Part shown: piece after piece, positions 34,315 through 45,926 of the stretch
Layout of the letters: the number at the start of each line of letters is the position of its first letter
Numbering within the stretch: position 1 is the stretch's first letter
NCBI GenBank assembly: GCA_951640195.1
Contig: OX621175.1
Span: forward strand, 1,290,470 to 1,354,469
Reading direction: 5' to 3'
Origin: Porpolomopsis calyptriformis
Lineage: Eukaryota; Basidiomycota; Agaricomycetes; Agaricales; Hygrophoraceae
DNA length: 64,000 nt
The notes under the pieces: model-generated
Told to the model about the DNA's origin: nothing
What the model saw: the letters and a program-made list of their open reading frames with translations, nothing else
Databases searched by the model: none
Made by a program: the position numbers and the translations under genes

Positions 34315-37183
34315 CTAGCCTATCGCGAATTCTCTCCCAGCATTCACCGTCTCTTTCCCCTCGCTTTCATCTGTCTCACTATGTCCTCGTTGCAACCGAC
34401 GGAGGCTGGCGAGATTCTTTTCCGTCTCTCGTGTTTGTGGATGATCGTCCCCGAGGCATTGCTTCCGGCCGACCAACGCGTTCTCGTAAAGAGTAGCGGC
34501 CTCATCGCATCGTCCTTGGGACTGATAAACAAGCGCAAGGTTGTTCATAGCGTCAAGCCTATCGGGGTGATCGGGCATTAAATGCTGCACCATAATGGCT
34601 AATGATCGTTCATAAAGTGCCCCTGCCTCGTCCCACCGTCCTTGCAACCAATATATCCAAGCAAGGTTGTTCGATGATTTGAGCGTGCGGAGGTGGTCAG
34701 CCCCTAGACATTTCTCTCTGCCAGCTAACGCTCGTTTTTGCAGTGCCTCTGCCTCATCATATCGCCCTTGCGAACAGTATACACGGGCAAGGTTATTCAC
34801 CGACACAAGAGTGTCTGGATGATCATCTCCTAGGCTTTTCCCATTGCTGGCCAATACGTGTTTATGAAGTCTTTCCGCCTCGTCATACCGTTCTTGCGAC
34901 CAATAAACAAGCGCGAGACCATTTATCGACCAAAGTATCTCTGGGTGATCAGCCTCAAGTTGTTTCTCCCTCCCAGCCAATGCCTGCTTATGCAATGCCC
35001 CCGCCTCATCATATCGTCCTCGCAACCAACACAAATGTCCCAGGTAGTACATTGACGAGAGGGTGTGCAAATGATCGGCTCCCAGAAGCTTCTCTCGGCC
35101 GGCTAATGCCCGCCTATGCAGCTTCTCTGCTTCGTCGTATCGCCCTTTCCATTGATACACAACCGCGAGACCGTATATCGACATAAGGGTGTCGAGGTGA
35201 TCAGGTCTGAAATGGTTCTTCTGGCCGTCTAATGCTCGCTTATAAAACACCTCTGCCTCGTCGTATCGTCCTTGAACCCAATAAAGGTATGCCAGACTGC
35301 CCATAGACTTGAGCGTATCTGGATGATCGGCCATATACTTTTCCCTCACTTGGAGCGTCCATGTGCACAGCACTTCGGCCTCATCGTGTCGTCCACGGCT
35401 CAACAAATATGTCGCAATCCTTGCCATGGCCTCGGTCAACTCGGCATTCATACCATATACGTCTTTCCATTCTTGATTTAACGACCGTAAATGAGGGATA
35501 AACTTCTCGCATTCGGCCCACGACTGTGACAATGTTGGATCTTCAATACGTTCGAATGCATGACAGACGAGCGACACGGATAATTGGAGCCAATCTTGGT
35601 GTGTCTGTTCAGCCCTCGTAGACTCTCGCATCATGAATGGGATCAAATCATGCATCCACAACGATGAATCCCCAATTCTAGATCGATGTTCGACCAGAGA
35701 TAAGCTGTGGAGCTTTTTTATGGCTTTCTGAAATTTGATGGGTGAGAGGATGAGGGAAATTAAGGATTGGTATTCCGATGATATGCGACAGTGTGAGGTG
35801 ATGTTGGTCGGTGACAATGGCGGTTGCAAAGATGATGATGTTGAGGAAGATGCTGAGAGTGTCGTGGACCGGGAAGCATGTTGTCGTTCCTCTTGCAAAC
35901 GTAACGACCTTTTCGCCCCATCGATGATCAATTCCAACGGTATGTCTTCTGGATCGAGAAACGAGATAACTTTCAGGAGATTACTGACATCGCCGGATTC
36001 ATGATTTAATTGGTTGAACTGGTTCGTAAATGTGGCCGCTACCGATCGCTCCTCGTAAGGCGTTAGATCATTCTCCCATTGGATAACCTGTCAGCGCGGG
36101 TGAACATTCGAATTTGGCTTAAAAATAAAAAACATAAACTTACTTCCATCTTATATCCATTATCATATAACTCGAGCATATCACCAAGAGTGGTACCAGT
36201 TTCTTTCATAAACGATCCCGCATGAACAACAGCTAAAGGCAGACCACCGATGCGTTTCACTAGTTCTTCGGCTTGGTGTAACGTTACGTTTGCCGAGTCG
36301 ATGCCTGCATCTCCAATTAGAAGGCTCGTGGCATCTCGCGAGTCCAAAGTCTGAAGTTGAAGTATTGGATACTGATTTCCCGCAGCCGTCGCCGACGCCC
36401 TGGCAACTTCAACTGTGCGAGTGGTGAACAGAATACTGCCGCGAGAATTGCTGCGAGGAAGGTGTGAACGAAGAAAGCCAAGCGCATCACCCTGCACATT
36501 ATCAAGGATGAGAAGCCAATTGACCCGATCATCCACATGCGATCCCTCAAACCAAAGCCTTGCCGACGTTAGCTTCACATTCTGTTCTTGAAGATGGCGG
36601 TCACGATGATCAACGAGATCAAGGATTTTCGCAAATCCTTGGTTTAGTTTGTCGACGCTGTCGGCTGATGTCCAGAATATGTGCGAGTACAGGCGTAGTT
36701 CGAATACCATTTTTGCGAACCGCAATAGTAACTGTGTCTTCCCTATCCCTGGCATACCATAAACGGCGCATCGGCTAGGTAAATTGTCGCGGCCTTTTCT
36801 CAGTGTTTCCTTTAAGAAATCTAATTCTTTCTCCCTTCCGGTGAAATTGACCCAGAGGAGGTCAACAGGGGCATCGTTTATGCGTCGTAGCAATTCCGGC
36901 TTGGGATTGGCATTCTCTAGCCACAAGCAAAGTCAGAATGGAAGTCTGGACATAGCAGACAACATATCAGGAGAGCTCATCCTTCCCTGCGGAAGCGACT
37001 GGCATATCGATGTCTCACAACACTGAACTCACCTACAGCTGCTGAAGAATAGATATAGTTGGTGACTTGATCACCTCTGACCAAATTGAAGGTACTGTGA
37101 TCTGCGTCAATGGCGGTAGCCAACGAATTGGTTGACATGATGAGGATGATGTTGGAACAAGAAATATAAGCGCCCTCGACCAT
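34315..37183 (-). CDS. NB-ARC-TPR protein (fungal NLR-like STAND)
   Basis: Exons 37033-37183, 36144-36916 and 34315-36087, with introns of 116 and 56 bp, join in frame to 898 aa (883 aa if the second ATG at 37138 is used). A short N-terminal segment ends NYIYSSAAV, then ENANPKPELLRRINDAPVDLL. The nucleotide-binding domain has FTGREKELDFL, P-loop GMPGIGKTQ, Walker B LLILDNV, sensor-like GSILFTTR and GGLPLAV. After a linker there are about eight 42-residue kinesin-light-chain-type TPRs, each with a variant of YxxQGRYDEAE and a terminal DHPxT (about 35420-34330). These are signal-transducing ATPases that oligomerise on ligand binding, studied in fungi for non-self recognition. No effector domain is seen at the N-terminus. 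Confidence 0.9.
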
Positions 37184-39555
37184 TGCCTGGCGGCTAATAT
37201 TGAGGCAGTTCCAGTACTAACCAACATTCGTGGACAGAGGAATCTGCTCAGACTATTGGAAGATGGGTGTATCGAGGCACTCGCCAACACTCGTACTAGC
37301 AAAGGTCACTAAGAGCCAATAAGAGTGATACAAAAAAAACACGATTCCTTGAGCTACGGCGCGTAAATGCTCGGGCGAACTTCCGAGTTTGTAGATTCAC
37401 TTGGGCCAAGACAGTGAAAGCACCGCGATATGATCCGGCATTCGTTGATGAGCTGGAAGCTGTGTCGGAGGTAGCGGGGTGGGTTATAACATGGAGGCTC
37501 GGTTGGACAAGAATCCACCTTGTTATCTACTGCTTTACCTGTTGCCACCATTTGGACTATCTGCCTTCAACCTCTCGAGCATCTTCGTTATCTTGGATCC
37601 TAGGAGTAGAAGGATCGAGGGCGCCAAGTGAACAGAAATCTGGTTGACCAAGGCATGTGGAACTACAAGCTGCTCATCGTGATTTTCGATCAGAAGCTGA
37701 CAACACTTCAGATGTCCTTCAAGTCATCAAGCTACGCGGCCAAGTACCTCCCCAAACAGCTGGAACCCTGGAGAATTTTCGGAGAGAATCGGTTGGGTGA
37801 GATGGGGAACGTTGTATGCGCACTGGTTGGCTGCCAGGGGTTGGTATACACGTCATTCCTTCTAGCCAAGGCGACAACGCACGTCTATTTGTATTCTTGA
37901 GTTACAATCGAACTGACTATCTGCTTAGTGGTTCCAACTTACCATCGAAAATCGGCCACTTTGAAGAGTATAAACGACATCAGGAGTGGTATTATGAGCA
38001 CTCATTCTCCTCATGCTCCTTATTTCAACGCTCGGTCAGCTAACCTAACCCTAAAGGTTTGTTTTCACCTTTTTTCTAATCAACCTCCTTACGCCCACCC
38101 ACTAGAGACCCAATCATATCCTTCAAAAGACCGACGTTCCTTCCCGACACACCCGCATCCCTCCCAGCAAGGCTAGATCCCGGGGCTCGCGACAATTCAA
38201 CAGCCCACTGATGGCATTGAACTCAATCTTCGCCTTTTGCCAAATAATCCCGATGTGTCATTTGTGTCCCATCACAAATCCAAGCCGGCCGAAACCTCAC
38301 TGCATTACAACTGCAGTGCGGTTGCAGTGAAAAAATCGGGTAGAAACCGGGCTATCCTCGACAATCGCACTGGTCTTCCATGTTCCTAAGCACCCGAAGC
38401 AATTCCTGTACAACAAGCGTCAGCGATCGTTCAAAAGCAATTTGCAAGCTAGCAAAAGTCTCAGCTAAAGGGAGTCAAGGACAACCCGATAATAATGGAG
38501 GTAGTGAGTTCAGCCGCAGCTGCAGGCTCAGAGCAGCCTGGAAGGACGAAGACAATGTCGTTTTGTTTTTCTGGGGCAACTCAAAGTTGACCAGTGAGAG
38601 ACGTATCAAACAGGAGCAGGAGCGTGAAGAGAACATCAGCGCATGGAGAGCTGGGAAGTACGTATCACGAAACCAGTGAATCACGGTATCCAAGCCAAAT
38701 AAAGATTCCTGACTTTTCTTATGCTGCCGACTTTCCAGATCCTCAGCGTGTTTCACCACACCACACACCTTTGTCTGAAGTGGTTGTGAGTTGGTGCACT
38801 ACCTGAGCCTTATTATCTGATGGAATATTCGTGCAGCAATCGCTTTGGTGCTACCAATGCGGCTGATTCAAAGCCACTTCTAGTAAGTTGAAGGGATCGC
38901 CCTCCACTCCGTGTCAGCGTCCCATCTCTTTCGGGAGGCTGTACTACAGCGATCGAATGCTGGCAGAGTCGGCTATTAAAAGTGGAATCAGTAATCACGT
39001 CAACAGATGCTTATGGTGAAACGGCTATGTGTGAGGCGATAACCTACACCGCATGGGGCGCACAGCAATCGGGGGGTTGGTTGAAGGTAAGATCATATAG
39101 TCCAATGGTTCAGTCGATATCTGCTCACCCAATTATTGAGCAGTTCTTTGTCACATATATAATGGTTTGCTCCAAAGATGATCTTGTACCACTATGGAGA
39201 TGAAGTTATAGTCTCAAATACAGGTGAGCATGTCAGGTTTACCATCTCGTCTCTCAATGCAATCGCAACGATTCTCACCGTCAAACAAAGAGATCTGATA
39301 CCTGCAAGGACCCAGTGCGATTTTGTACGCCTCGCCGAGATTTGTACTTCACTCTCGATATCCCAGGGAAGCTAGTTTTTACACTACACAAAGGGAACTC
39401 TACTTTGCCACGATGCTCACAATTCAAGGTCTTACCGACATTGTAGCCTAATGAGCGATACCGTTTGATCTGCAGCTCAAAATAGATTCCCCTCTTTGGG
39501 AAAGCACTCAACTCTAGAGTCTAAACCAGCTTGTAAGCTTCTGGGTCATAAGTCA
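37184..39555. other. Unassigned 2.4 kb region
   Basis: No gene I can support. Short frames at 37628-37900 (+) and 38380-38679 (+) have some protein-like composition but no recognised domain, no clear introns and no strong start. A palindrome-like tgcattacaactgcagtgcggttgcagtg lies near 38300. The region may contain relics of genes. Confidence 0.4.
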
Positions 39556-40182
39556 CTAAGACCAAACCTGTCTCAGTCAAAGATCAAACTTGAAATGCCC
39601 CTATTTCACTTACCAGGAGGTTGAGGGGGCGATGTAGAAGATTTCCGATTGGTCCTACCTTTGTCCCTAATACGTTTGATCCGACCAGTGCTTTTGGGAT
39701 TTTTAACCACCCCATCCCCCTTCTTGGTATCCTAGAGAGATTTTTAGTGCACTGGATTGATTTACGGAGGGATGTGCCACTTACTGATAAGTCTGACTCA
39801 CTTGAGGATCCGCTACTGCTACTTTGTTGTGATCCGCCACCTTGTGATGCGCCACCTTGTGATGCGCCAATTTGTGATGTGATTTGCGTCGTTATGTTAT
39901 TAAATAACGATTGGGCATTACCCCTCGGTAAGATTGAGGGGTAGTCATCGCCCCCCAAGCTTGTTATGTTTGTCAGAATGTCAGTGTGGGTACAGATAGC
40001 AAGGAGACACACCTCCTGGGCAAGCGATAGACAAGCTTGTCTGCCTGCATGTCCCTGACCTGCAGGGCACGAGGATAAAGGTCAGACCCATGCATGGACC
40101 GTACCCTGAGTGGCGCAGAGCCTGCGAGTATGGCACAGGCCAACGTGATGGCAAGGAAAGTGAAGAACGAAGTGGATCGCAT
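39556..40182 (-). CDS. Small secreted protein with Ser/Gly/Gln repeats
   Basis: ATG 40182 starts a clear signal peptide (MRSTSFFTFLAITLACAI, then LAGSA). Exon 1 is 40013-40182, exon 2 is 39614-39959, and a tiny last exon of 12 nt (39556-39567, ending TAG) completes a predicted 175 aa. The last exon is tentative. The mature part has a basic patch, then GASQGGASQGGGSQQSSSSG, then a basic segment with a single Cys (SIQCTKNLSRIPRRGMGWLK). No family is recognised. A gene-poor stretch of 5.7 kb lies upstream. Confidence 0.6.
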
Positions 40183-43100
40183 GACGGTTGTTTGATAGAT
40201 ATTTCGTGAAGTTGTCGTGGATGGATGGGAGACCAGCTCTGGGGAGATGCTAGGGAGAGACGACAGGGCTTTATAGGGAAGACATGGGCCAGGTAATGCA
40301 AATGTCTTAATGTGCATGCCATTTTCAACGACGCACGTTTGTTCGACTGAAACCATATTCTCCCAGCATTTGAATTTTATCTTGCACGACTTGCTGACTA
40401 CAAGAGAAGAGATCATCCTCCTTGATATCGGAACACCCGTTCCCGACTTGGCTGTTTTGTGGGCCAGTGGTGTATCTTTCCCGCCCCGGGTGCTGGCTCC
40501 ATTTTCAGACATTTTGTGATGGGGGTGGGAGAGATAGGTGCGAGGAGGAGGATACCGACAGCAGGAACGTTGGCTATACTTGATATCGCGACATTCCTGA
40601 TTTAATAGACTTAACGCTTAGCTGATTGATGGATAGGGCCGCTCCCCAGTCGCTCCAACCAGGTTGGCTAATAGTGTGGATGGACCTTTCAATTTGAACA
40701 TCGGAGGTATTTCCAAAGGGAGACAGAGAGAGATGGACGCCTGTCAATTTCACACCGCGGCCGCGAACATCAATAAGGCTGGCCGGTTCAGTCAAGGTAA
40801 GGGCCGGAAGCTTCAAGTCGGAGTATGGCACGTTGGACACACCCCCTTGGCTGAAGCTTCCAACCCTTGACCAACTGGACCTGTGGGATTCCAACCGCAA
40901 AGCGAAACTTGGGCCATGAATTCGCGTTCTAAGCCTGTGAGGACCCGCGATCGGGATGGAATGGCCGATGTGATTATGAATGTTAACATGAGAGTAGTCT
41001 TGGTTTAGGTTGTCGACGGTAGTTTGGCATCTGATGGTATGGATGGATGCGGATTCAACTCTGGGGTGTCGCATACGGCAGGTCGGACTCGAGCTTGCAC
41101 TGCAAAGAACAACACCGGTTCTCTCCATGCCGTGAATGTATGAGCTGCGCTCGATGCTCTATCGCTCCGTATATCGGTTTTCGTCAGGAAAAAAAGAAAA
41201 AAAGGCTGTGGTCCGTCAAACGGCCACTCGTACGTACAGCACCATCCACCCAAGCAGAGCACGACATCTAAGGCATCGGAATCCGTTACCTGAACTCAGT
41301 GTGTGTGTGGTAAGGCCGCAAGATAAACGTGACGATGGCGAGAAGACGAAGTGGAACGGTTGGCCCTAGTAATGTGACCTGATTTTCTCTCGGTGTCCCG
41401 TGGACCGTGAGCGAAATCCTGTTCGACCGTACGTATGTGGGCGAACGGGTACGTACAGACCCGGCATTTATATAGCCATTTCACGCCCATTCTGAATTCT
41501 AGGTTTTAGCCTTCAAGCCAGAAGGCTTGGCTAATACGCTGTAGATGGGTGGTTGGGGGCTAGGGAAGAGGGGGGACTCTGAGCCGGCCGCCCGGTAACA
41601 TTTTCCATCCCAGCAACTTACCCCCGCCACCGCCGCCGCCCCCTCCTTCCCTCTTTCCTTTCATAACTTCTCCTTCTTCTTCTGAACAGGCGGAGGAGAG
41701 TTTCCGATTCCGGATTTCCCTTCAACACCACCCCGCCCCGCGCCCGTCCGGGAGTCTTTTCCCAAGCTGGGTACGTACAATACGTGCTGCGCTGCACAGT
41801 GTTATGCTGTGTATCACAACGTATACACTCGCTGGGTGGGCCGGCGGCCTAATAGCCCCTCGCAACACAAATCCTAATTTGGATCTGGAAAGATCGAAAG
41901 GGCGTGGCCTGGCCCCAATGGATGGGTTGATATCAAAGGGAGCAGTTGGGAGTGACATCTCATCGCAGAAAGAACACACAAACTGTATAGGTTCGTGTTC
42001 TTCTATTCTCCGCCGAAAACAACGGTTCTCGGTGTTTATTTTCCTGAAAAGCAGCACTCTGAGAGTTGCTCTGAACACAAGTTCAAAAATCCAGGTCCAT
42101 CTCTCTTGCCGCATACGTAAGGTGTTTGTTTTCGTAGGTGTCTTTCTTGATCATCCGACTGTGGCAGATGGGATGATAATCTGATTGCTGTTGTTTTTCT
42201 GTTTCCCTTGGAAATAGCAATCAATCAGACTTTTACGGCTTTTGACAGGCCTCAAAGTTTGAAAGCTTGAAAGTTTGTGCACTCGGTTGATCTCAGCCAT
42301 GGACGGACTGGAAGGCGAACACCAGGGTCGTTGCAGTCGACTCCTTTGACGACCTGATTGCCCTGCTCTCTTCCCCTATCAATGGCTTAAAGATTCCTCC
42401 TCAAAAGCTCGGATTCGATAGTTCAAGCCCTACAACCTGGCCGATCGATGATCAACCATCGGCCGATACATCTCTGTTCTTCCAGCACTTCTAAACAGAA
42501 CTGATGGACTTGCAACCCTTCAAGATGGACCGAGCACGTTGTGAATGCGCCCTGCCTCGAGGAGCTCGGTGGCTGGGTGGGTCGCGACCGCTAAACATTT
42601 ATTCAAACCATCAGTCTACTCGGGTATGATGGATGGAGTATTCATTTTTTTCTTCTTTCAATTGATTGAGCTCGTTCCACAGTAAGGGCGTACTTTTTCT
42701 TTCTTTTTTTTTTTTTTTTCAAACTGAAACACGGAACGTTGTGATTTATCTAACACATAGGCGTTCTGGCTCTGTCCCTCCCACGTTTCCCCCCGCAATG
42801 CGGTGCAGCGACGATGGTCAAGAGTCAAAAGGTACCAACCTTTTGACTCTTGACCTTCGTCGCCAATCATTGCCAATCATCAGAGAAGGATCCCTCCCCG
42901 TCCGCTCCCCCTCCCCTGGAGGTGTCAGAGGGGAGGGAAACATGGACAAACAAACGTATTGTTAGAACGACCACTCGGTCATTTTGTTAATCCGCCAAGC
43001 TATAGAGACGAATTTGAAACGAGGAATTGATTGAGATCGGACCAATAAGGTCGTTAATCCGTTCATTCGGCAAGGCAGGACGCTCCCTCCTTGGGTTTCC

Positions 43101-45926
43101 GTTCGCGTTCCAAGCGAGGAAATGGCTTATAAATAGCGTTTGAAGCGGGTTGCGGTGTAACGTACCGTGACGAGCGGCGCCGGAAGCTGGAGTTGTATAA
43201 GCCAGCAAGTCTACATCAGGGCCAACAGTTTCAGGGTTCGTCCGTCTCTTGCGCATGTATATAATGACACCGGGGGACAACAACAACAACAACGAGACAA
43301 CGAGAACGACGTACGTATTTCGTTGACGTATACAACTCCCGCAAGAATAAGAATTGAGAAAACGGTCAGAGAAAAGGTCTGCGAGAATTGGGGGTTGTGT
43401 CTGAAACGGTGTATCGACTTTTTTCATATACTTGACTCTTTGCTCAGAGGCTGTGCCGAGCCGACATCCCCTTTTTCCCCTATACATGCATAATCGATAT
43501 CAAACGCCATCAGCCGGATCAGGTCAAATAATCGCGATAACCAGGATTGCTTTGTAGATGTATAAAAATGATGTGATTTCCTCGCGACGTTACAAAGTCG
43601 GGAGACTCGGAGGATGTGGCTCACCGTGTCTTTGGGGAGCGAAGCCGAATGACGAGAGTCTGAATTTTAAGCTTTGAGCAGCCAATGAGGAACGATAGGC
43701 TCCGATTTTTTATGTTATTTGATGCAAAGAAATATGTTTTGGTCTGAATGTGCTCCAACACACTGTTCCGTGTATCATAGCATATGGTTCTGAGCTATTA
43801 GGCACGTATGTACCAAACGCATTTCGAATTCAAGAGTCCAACTCGGATCATCGTTTCCTTTGTGAGCTATAGTACGGACCCCGGCCAGTCCTGCATTCTA
43901 TTCTCGCCTAGGGCGCGCACCACACCGCACCACCCCTTCATTCCCGCCTCCCCACTTCCCCCTTCTTTTCTTCCCCTCCTCCTTTAGGTTCCTTCTCGCA
44001 CCGACGTAGAACATACCCATAGAATGGAACGCGCACATCCTACCTACGCTCCGGCCAACCTCCGCAAGTCCATCTCAACTTGGACCACCTCATTCACCAC
44101 AAAATCTAGACGCGCCAACGACCGATCCATCGTCCTCACCACCACGGAGATTTCCTATCTATTCCATTATCCCCCCCCTTCCCCCCGCTAAGAAAGCAAG
44201 CGAAAACATACGATGACGCCATCCGGTCAACCAAACCGGCTCCGCCCCGCCAACCCGCCACGACACGAACGTGCCATCCGATCAATCAGACCTAGAACCC
44301 ACCCACCCACCCTTCTCTCTCTCTTCTTCCCCCACATACGTACGCGCCCGCACCCACTCACGCAAATGATCGCCGACATATTCTGGAATGAACCGACTCA
44401 CTCTTTCTTTTCTTTTTCTTTTCCATCACTCGGATTCCCTTTTTTCTATTTTCTAGTTTCTATTTTACACTTTACACTCGATGACCAAGTGACCCGATGA
44501 CCAAGTGATCCGGTGACTCAAAGAGGGTTTACTTGCGATTGTGGGTATGATTGCCCACTTCTCTCCCTCTCGTGTGACGCCGCGATCATCAAAAACTTCA
44601 ACCTTCTCAAATGCTATCAATTCATCATCTATCTATCGTTATTTCACTCCACTTGAAATTCTCTTTTTTCGTTTCGGTCAAAATACGAAATTCTGCCGAA
44701 CGAAGAAAAAAAAAAACAAAAAGGAATCGACTAGCAAATTTTTTTTTTTTCGTTTCGTTTCGACGCCATATTGCGCCACACACACGCGAAGTTCAGGCAG
44801 CGTAAAACGCCCGCCCATCCCTTCCGCCACACCTCCCGTCCTCGTACACGTGGGGCACAGCCGTACGCACCCGCTAGATGTTGATGCGGGACCGAATCGA
44901 TCGACGCACGCACGTAGTCGCCCTCGCTCGCTCGCACACATGGGCGAGTACCGCACGCATGCGTTCTGCTTGGTGGATATTCACATCGATCTAGATAAGC
45001 TATCTCATCCGGTAGACATAACATGACGCTCGCCGGGAATTTCCTATTCAAAGTTCTTTCGCTCCTCTATTCGAGGGGGACCGTACCAAAAAACAAGTTA
45101 TCTCACGGGTGGGAGAGGTACTATTCTCATATCGAATGTGTGCATCGTACGATGTATGCCATTGTTATCGGACGATCGATCGAGGAAAGAAAATTCATAA
45201 CTTGAGTAACAATGAAAAAGAAAAAGAAAAAGAAAAAGACAGGTACAACTTGGAAACAAGATGGATAGATAGATACGAGAAGAGATAAGCGAAGGAAGGA
45301 CAAGAAACAGACTAGAGAGTGTGAAAATAAACGAGGAAAGGAAAGAAAAAAAGCGACAGAGGGTAAAAAAAAATTTCTTTTTAGTGAAACAAGGGGGTAG
45401 ATATGTACAACCTGTCAGCGGTGGCGCGATCACGGATAAAGCTTTCGAGATGTGGGATCGGGTCGGGGGTGACACAGTTCGGGAACGTGGATTCGGTGTC
45501 AGCGTCAGCGTCAGTGTGTGTGCTGGGAGGGGAGGGGGGGGGGAGCAGAGAGCACGGAAGGCGGATGGGTCAAGTCGAAGGACGGCGGCGGGAGTTGTCA
45601 GTTGTCATCTTGGACGAACCCCCCAAAAAGGGATAACCATGTCGGGGGCGGATGAGATGACGATGAGTGGTGGTGGTGACGGGGCTGAGCTGAGCTCCGT
45701 ATCTCCTTGAAGGAGGACGTGGTGCACACCGAACGTGTCGAGGTTAATGGTGGTAGTTTTGAAAGAATTCGTACAAACGCAAAGGCGTATTGCACGAACG
45801 GGGTGATCAGCGGTCGCGACGGCATTGGGTGTTGAAGAAAGAGAAGGGAAAATCGAAAACAGCGAAAAGGAAGGTTGCATAAATTCACAGGAGGAGAGGG
45901 GGCGGCGGCGGCGGCGGGGGACACTC
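40183..45926. other. Gene-poor 5.7 kb region with low-complexity tracts
   Basis: I see no gene with conserved domains. The region holds C/CT-rich tracts (41620-41690, 43900-43990, 44150-44200), a T15 run at 42704-42718, (gaaaaa)n near 45210-45240, and several restriction-like short palindromes (gatcgatcga near 45173). It lies between the promoter side of the secreted-protein gene and the 3' end of the bHLH gene. It could be a long promoter or 3' UTR, or could hide a non-coding transcript. Frames of 90-190 codons on both strands (e.g. 40574-41128, 42987-43487, 44213-45026) are Pro/Ser/Arg-rich or low complexity and are not called. Confidence 0.45.
42808..42863. repeat. 56-nt near-perfect hairpin
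   Basis: An 18-bp perfect stem (ggtcaagagtcaaaaggt at 42816-42833 and its complement at 42838-42855) around the loop acca, extended after one T:T mismatch by a further 7-bp stem (gcgacga / tcgtcgc). It could be a small-RNA precursor, a terminator-like structure or a remnant of a foldback insertion. No purine- or T-run that would make it a classical terminator. Confidence 0.6.

Noticed and set aside
38040..38056. ctaacctaaccctaaagg resembling a telomere repeat
   Set aside because: Only two imperfect units, inside ordinary sequence.
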